In this document: positions 58,721 to 64,000 of the stretch, one piece after another | Position numbering within the stretch: position 1 is the stretch's first letter | Layout of the letters: each line of letters opens with the position of its first letter | NCBI RefSeq assembly: GCF_005239225.2 | Contig: NC_133297.1 | Coordinates: 22,109,882-22,173,881 of the forward strand | Direction: 5' to 3' | DNA from: Populus alba | Taxonomy: Eukaryota > Streptophyta > Magnoliopsida > Malpighiales > Salicaceae | DNA length: 64,000 nt | Made by a program: the position numbers and the translations under genes | Notes under the pieces: generated by a model | The model's database searches: none | What the model saw: only the letters and a program-made list of their open reading frames with translations | What the model was told of the DNA's origin: nothing

Positions 58721-60356
58721 TGTATTAGTGCTTAAAAGTGTATTTTTATTAAGGTTTTATATCATCATTTTGCACTTGAAGTATCAATAACTCCTTAACG
58801 AAAGCATGTTTTATAATAACAAGTCTAATACTATAAGATACCTTTAATTTATGGGAAATTTTCATCTTAAATGCAAGCATATCACATAAATCAAAGGATT
58901 GATTGATGAGTTTAACTATGGAAATTTAAAAGACAAAGAGAGGGCCAAACTTAGAAAAGATATGTTGGTTTAGTCCAAACTAGAACACTATTTGGTCATT
59001 GAATCATATCTGGAGCTATAGATCTTGGATTTAGGCTTGCTCTATATGGATGGAAAGCTAAGACATGGGCCTAAAACTTTCATAAAGAGTCCAAGATTTA
59101 AAAAGGTCGTTTTCAAGTCCAAATTGTAGCAACAATGGAGAAGTCCGAATATGTCTTGCAACCCCGACACTATTCAGTGTTCAGTCCATATCTCGAGTTC
59201 TAGAAGTCCAAATGACCTTAATTTTTTTTTTGAAAAGATTAAAAAATTTCCTAGAACTTTAATGTGTTAAGTCTGTTCAAATTCTAATATTATCAATGAT
59301 GTTTTGTTCAGACAAGAAGATAAGGATTGTCACTAAGTCAAGATATGGCCACCCACTCAACAATTAGTTATCAAATCAATAGTTCTAAATTTTGGCCTAT
59401 AAGAGGCATGACCACCCACTCAACAATTAGTCATCAAATCAATAGTTCCAAATTTTGGCTTATAAGAGGCATGTGCCATGAATTTAGGCATTTTGATCTT
59501 CAGATTAAGATCATGCTCTTTATTTCTTTCTTTATATTTTTTGTAATGTTTAAGTTTTATTTCATGTTATATTTTTCTTAGTCTTTTGTTTATGATTTTC
59601 ATTTTTTTTGTATACCTATGTTCTTATGTTGTTTATTTATGTTTCTCTTCTTTATTATGTTTAGCTAAGTTTATTATGCCTGGATGAAAAGGTTTCAATA
59701 ATGGTGTTAGAATAAATATAATATAAACTCAACATGGACTTTAATGTTTATATCCAAGAAATTTTGTTATTAACATGTCTTATCTGTTTATCTTAGTAAT
59801 TCTTAATACCTTGCTTGTTAAATGGTTAATCTAAATTTGTGTTGTATAACACTTCATACAACAAATGCTTGCCACTTTCATAGCCAGTTTGTATGGTATA
59901 ACCTACACATGTGCTATGAAAGGAACTTCATTTGTTATTAACATAAGTTAGCATCATGAATTCCTGATAATATTTAAAAGTATGGTGTTATTTAAATAAG
60001 ATAATTAATATGATCATGTTAAAAATTTATAATGAACTATTAAGGATAAATCATCCGATTGGAAACTCCTTTATGCGTGATTTCCAGTTGATTAATAAAA
60101 AGAGTTTATACTATACTTATTTCTAATACTATTAGTGGATCCTCTAACCTTGACAATTGCTTTTATTTTTTATTAAAACTTATATTAATCATACATCTCA
60201 AAGTCCTCTTTAACTTATTGTTATTATTATTATTATTATTATTAATTGTAATTTATATAGTTAACCTCCCTGTGGTTCGATCCTGGTATTTCTGGGTTAT
60301 TTATTACTTTGACACTCCTGCACTTGGGATAAGACATCAATCTTTTGGTCATGTCA
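58721..60356 (+). mobile_element. Gypsy LTR shared by two tandem internal regions
   Basis: 1636 bases from 'tgtattagtgcttaaaagtg' to 'tttggtcatgtca'. It is both the 3' LTR of the element to the left and the 5' LTR of the one to the right. It contains a local duplication of the 'ccacccactcaacaattagt' segment (59348-59440) upstream of the TATA-like region, where the TATA word is damaged (cctataagagg). Confidence 0.92.
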
Positions 60357-60362
60357 AGTTTT

Positions 60363-60380
60363 TAACGTCATTGCCAGGGA
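60363..60380 (+). other. Degraded Gypsy primer binding site
   Basis: 'taacgtcattgccaggga' sits 6 bases after the LTR in the position of the tRNA-Asp site, with about four changes. Priming from it would be poor. Confidence 0.75.
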
Positions 60381-60587
60381 GGTAAATTTCTATACAAATT
60401 ATAAATTTTGTAATATTTTTTTCTCTTTTCTCTTTTCTTTTATCTAACTTTTGTTTCTTGTGTTTTGTCTCCTTTTCTTTTTCCTTTTCTTTTCTTCCTT
60501 TTTCTCTCTTTCTACACATGCATGAGACTTTGATCACATATATTAAATGATAGACTTTGTAGGGTATCCTTATCTTCTTTAGAAAAC

Positions 60588-62040
60588 ATGGCTGAAAATG
60601 ATAATCAATCTCTTTATAATGAGAATAATCAGGTTAGAACACTTAGAGACTACATAAATCCAACAAGAACAGGTGCATGATCATGTATCATTTTTCCTCC
60701 TGATGCTTTTTAATTTAATTTTAAACCAGCCATTATTCAACTTTTACATTCTTTTCATGGCTTAGATCTAGATTAAAGCTGTAACACCTATAATGACTTA
60801 AATTGTAGCATGAAGACCATTAGATTAAAGCTTTTTCCTTTTTCATTAAAAGATAAAGCTAAAACATGGTTACAAAATCTTAAGTTAGGATCCATTTGTG
60901 CTTGGGAGGAAATGCAACAATAATTTTTATAGAAGTTTTTCCCGTCTCACAAAACAAACTCTTTCAAAAGACAAATCACCACTTTCACTCAAAAACCAGG
61001 AGAAACATTTTACCAATGTTGGGATAGGTATCGAGACTTGCTTAATGCTTGCCATCATCATGGTTTTGAAACATGAATATTGGTTTCATATTTTTATGAA
61101 GGGTTAACACCTAAAGATAGATAAATGGTGGAATTGATGTGCAATGGAACTTTTAAAGACAAAGACCCTAATGAAGCAATGGAGTACCTAGACTTGCTAG
61201 TTGAAAATGCTCAAAATTGAGATACTACAAGCACTTATGAGGCACCGAGTAAAACTCAACCTCATACATCTAGTGAAGGTATGTACAACCTTAGGGAAGA
61301 TCATAACCTCTAAGCCAAATTTGTATCTTTAACTAGAAAAGTCAAGGCACTTAAATGTAAAAAAAGTGGTCAATTAAAATATGTTCAAGACATTGGATGT
61401 CAAATCTGTGAAACAAATGATCATGCAACCCATGACTGTCCAACTTTGCCTTCTTCCAAGGAATGCCTCCATGAACATGCTCATACTTTAAACAGTTTTC
61501 AAAGGCCCAATCATTACCTATACTTGCAAACATACAACCCTGGTTGGAGAAATCACCTAAATTTCAGTTAAAACAGTGATAACAATAATGCACAAACTTC
61601 ACAACCACCATTTCAAGCACACTATAATTTCAAAAATTCTCATGGATATGCACCTCATTATGCTCCACCTCCTAGAAGAAATCTTGAGGAAGCATTGCAT
61701 GCATTCATTGAAAAGCAAGAGATAAGCAACACTCAACTTGCTCGAAGCATAATAGATTTTAAAGATACTCTTGCAAAATTAACATTTGCTCTTAGTTTTC
61801 AAGAGAATGGTAAGTTTCCATCTCAACCACAATAAAATCCAAAGAAGCCAACATATGGATCAAGTCAAATCAGTCATCACTCTTCACCATGGTAAGGTTA
61901 TTGAAAAACCCACTCTTGAACCTTGTGAGAAAGATAATGAGTCAATCTATGAGGGTAAGGAAAGGGTTCAATCTAAACATTGCAAAGAAAAGACTAATTC
62001 CCCACCAGCACTTCCATTTCCTCATGCCATAACCAAAAAG
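60588..62040 (+). pseudogene. Second Gypsy gag, broken but with an intact zinc knuckle
   Basis: Starts at ATG 60588 and follows the first gag closely. Landmarks: 'AFSFFIKR'-like sequence near 60830; a frameshift near 60900-61100; the intact CX2CX4HX4C knuckle ('CQICETNDHATHDC') at about 61402-61443; the 'APPPRRNLEEALHAFIEKQE' stretch near 61663; the tail 'DQVKSVITLHHGKVIEKP' near 61858. A deletion-like change near 61830 removes an Asn/Ser-rich stretch present in copy 1. Stops and frame changes make it non-functional. Confidence 0.82.
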
Positions 62041-62654
62041 GAAGAAATCAAGGATGAAAAAGGCACCGAAAATGTTCTCGCGGATTGTTTATCAAAATTG
62101 ATAATAGATTTCACATCCGACATCACACCAATCAATGATTACTTTCCTGATGAATCTTTACTTTCTCTTAGTTCAATGCCTTGGTTTGCTAAAAATATCA
62201 ATTTTCTTGCTTTAGGATTTTTGCCAACTCATTTGGATAACCAAGACAAAAGAAAGTTTTTGAGCAAAGTGCAAAACTTTTATTGGGATGACCCTTACTT
62301 ATTCAAATATTGTCCTGATCAAATATTTCAAAGATGCATTCCTGACAATAAGGTAAGTAGTGTCATTTCTCATAAAAAAAGATGAATGTAAAAATCTTAC
62401 AAAGTGGATTTTACTAGCCCACCTTGTTCAAGGACTCATATGCATTCTACAAAACCTATGAAAATTGTCAAAAGGTGCGATTTATTTCAAAACATAGAGA
62501 GTCTTTTGATATTCTTCTATTGACTCTTAAGTCTCATCATAGTGGAGATGTGCATTGTGCAATTCATGATTTATGGCCCTATTTTCATAAAAAACATGCT
62601 CATCATAGTCTTGGGAATTTGACTATAAAAAGACCATGTTTGCTAGTTTTTTAA
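62041..62654 (+). pseudogene. RNase H end and integrase zinc-finger remnant fused to third-ORF tail
   Basis: Gag/protease sequence runs in one frame into 'KGTENVLADCLSKLIIDFTS', the last residues of RNase H plus the spacer before integrase, so protease, reverse transcriptase and most of RNase H are gone. 'NFYWDDPYLFKYCPDQIFQR' follows. At 62424-62654, 'NCQKVRFISKHRE' passes straight into 'LLLTLKSHHSGDVHCAIHD', the same fusion as at 29988-30125. Confidence 0.82.
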
Positions 62655-62723
62655 AAAACTAGATGGGAAGCCCCGTTCTTGGATGTAAAACCAAGGGAAG
62701 ATGTGAGCCATAATCACAACTAC

Positions 62724-63560
62724 CTGTACATACACATGCTTTTTAAAAAAAAATAAAAAAACAAAAAAAAGGAAGAAAGAGAGAGAGACTCTAGCTGGCT
62801 TCCATATAGGTGATATGATTGCATTTCTTTTTCTCATCTATAAGACCTTCTTCTTCCCTTTATTTTTACTCAACCCATACATTCTAGAAGCATAAACAAG
62901 TCTTAAAATGGTAGAATCCTCAGCTTTTAAAATAAAAAATATTTGTGTTTTTTGTGGATCCAGTCCGGGGAAAGAAAACGAGTTTATAGAATTCGCAAAT
63001 CATCTTGATTAGATACTAGCTAAGAGAAAGATTCATTTAGTATATGAGGGAGGCACCCTTGGGTTAATGGAGAGTGTGTCAATAGCTGCATTCTTAGAAG
63101 GCAGTCAAGTTTTAGGTATCATTCCAAAAGCTTTAGTAAAAGGGGACATCATTGGAAAAACAATTGGAGAGGAACTACAGGTCTCCATAATGTCTGATCG
63201 AATGAATACAATGTTTAACCATGTTGACTCCTTCATTGCCTTACCAGGTGGTCTACGCATATTAGAAGAGATCTTTCATATTTCCTCTTGGGCCAAATTG
63301 CACATTCACCATAAATCGATAGGTTTGTTAAATGTTAATGGTTTTTATGATAATTTGTTGTCTTTTCTTGATCAGGTTGTGGAACATGAATTTCTAACAT
63401 CTTTGGCATGACAAATCATAATCTCTGCTGCTTTTGATGAACAATTGATTGACTAACTACAATCTTTCATCCTTGTAATTAATCCCTTCATGAGTCGCAT
63501 AAATTGGTCAACTACGAAAAGCCGTAAAAAACTTAGATTGGATTTGAGTAAGTCTGTTTC
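62724..63560 (+). pseudogene. Intronless LOG-family gene copy carried inside the Gypsy element
   Basis: LOG enzymes are cytosolic phosphoribohydrolases that release active cytokinin bases from their nucleotides. One frame from ATG 62908 contains 'NICVFCGSSPGKENEF', 'KIHLVYEGGTLGLMES', 'GSQVLGIIPKALVKGD', 'HVDSFIALPGG', 'EEIFHISSWAKLHIHHKSI' and the tail 'INWSTTKSRKKLRLDLS', i.e. a nearly whole LOG protein of about 210 residues. In-frame stops: 63010 TAG, 63409 TGA and 63454 TAA, each explicable by one C to T change. The Rossmann motif PGGxGTxxE reads PGGLRILEE, losing Gly-Thr of the active site. Plant LOG genes normally have several introns; none is present. 62724-62907 looks like a 5' untranslated leader (AG-repeat, pyrimidine runs). 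Gypsy sequence resumes near 63575. Confidence 0.88.
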
Positions 63561-63574
63561 AAGTTTATCAGTGT

Positions 63575-64000
63575 TCGTTGTTTCAGGTGATGTCTTCTAT
63601 ACTCCATATTTCTACCTTAGGACATTGAGGACAATGTCTCGTTTCGGTTAGGGGGAGAGGGTAATAGTTGACATTAAAAAAAAACTTACTAACTATTTTT
63701 GCTATTATTAAAACCATTTGACAAAACTGTTATTACTAGGACAATAGAGTAAGGGAGAATTTTATTGACTATTGAGACCCATCTTAGTAAACATTTGCCA
63801 ATGGTCATTTGCAATATTCATAAAAACGTCTATCACATACTTCTCTTGAAATATTTAGGTTCACAAACTCTTGCATTATTATCAATTGATTCTGCTCATA
63901 TACTTATTTAACAAGTATTTTTAAACCTTCATTTTCACACATACACTTTAATATATGATTGTAGGTTGCACATTGAATTATTACATTATTTATATTCTTT
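63575..64000 (+). mobile_element. Gypsy 3' untranslated region (continues beyond window)
   Basis: 'caggtgatgtcttctatact', 'gaggacaatgtctcgttt' and the following G-rich run match 57595-57675 and 30395-30475. The next LTR would be expected about 0.7-1 kb beyond the window. Confidence 0.82.

Noticed and set aside
60349..60537. Lys/Glu-rich 62-codon minus-strand frame
   Set aside because: Complement of the pyrimidine-rich leader after the Gypsy primer site; composition only.
1..64000. tRNA and rRNA genes
   Set aside because: Scanning by eye gave no cloverleaf with T-loop consensus; the tRNA-like words found are primer binding sites of retroelements.

Overview
This is a nuclear window of a dicot plant. 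The evidence is AT-rich spacer DNA, GT-AG introns, plant-type gene families and dense layers of plant transposons (Gypsy, Copia, CACTA, hAT, Harbinger-like MITE). Several repeats look like families I associate with poplar and willow (Salicaceae), but that is recall and was not tested. Only two host genes look intact: a three-exon HAD-type acid phosphatase (8850-9995, +) and a seven-exon N4-(beta-N-acetylglucosaminyl)-L-asparaginase (42265-44802, -). Almost everything else is transposon sequence in several generations of nesting. The two genes share no pathway that I can see. || Layout. 1-7 kb: the 3' end of a Gypsy element, its LTR, a fragment of a second LTR type, a hairpin-rich stretch and a truncated Gypsy LTR. 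7-11.3 kb: the acid phosphatase and its flanks. 11.3-12.7 kb: a Gypsy solo LTR with a perfect 5-bp target duplication. 12.77-17.17 kb: a non-autonomous hAT-like element with a perfect 8-bp target duplication, split by a 3.5-kb LTR made largely of tandem hairpins. 17.4-19.9 kb: a decayed Copia element. 19.86-27.5 kb: a CACTA (En/Spm) element on the minus strand; its TNP2 transposase is cut by another Gypsy solo LTR. 27.7-32 kb: a rearranged Gypsy derivative with a fold-back LTR. 33.4-41.2 kb: LTR-type repeats and a second hairpin LTR carrying a MITE. 42-45 kb: the asparaginase gene. 45.46-51.37 kb: a nearly complete Copia element between two copies of a ~385-bp sequence. 51.9-64 kb: two Gypsy elements in the order LTR-internal-LTR-internal. 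|| The Gypsy family has an LTR of about 1.4-1.7 kb and a primer site complementary to the tRNA-Asp 3' end, as in Athila-type elements. All copies here lack reverse transcriptase, RNase H and the integrase core. Two loci share the same internal deletion junction, so the deleted form was itself copied, presumably with enzymes supplied by other elements. Two copies carry unusual cargo after the integrase remnant. One has a small ORF resembling the cysteine-rich nucleic-acid-binding proteins of carla/allexiviruses. The other has an intronless LOG-family (cytokinin-activating enzyme) gene copy with three in-frame stops. || The most unusual structural signal is in the 3.5-kb LTR family (13.2-16.7 kb and 35.2-38.9 kb). 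Its tandem arrays consist of small inverted repeats whose stems are kept while loops change. A related two-hairpin layout recurs at 3.24-3.64 kb, where stem bases differ on both arms together. The other main signal is the Copia insertion, which has no matching 5-bp duplication but sits between ~385-bp direct repeats arranged like a giant target-site duplication. Divergences quoted were counted by eye.
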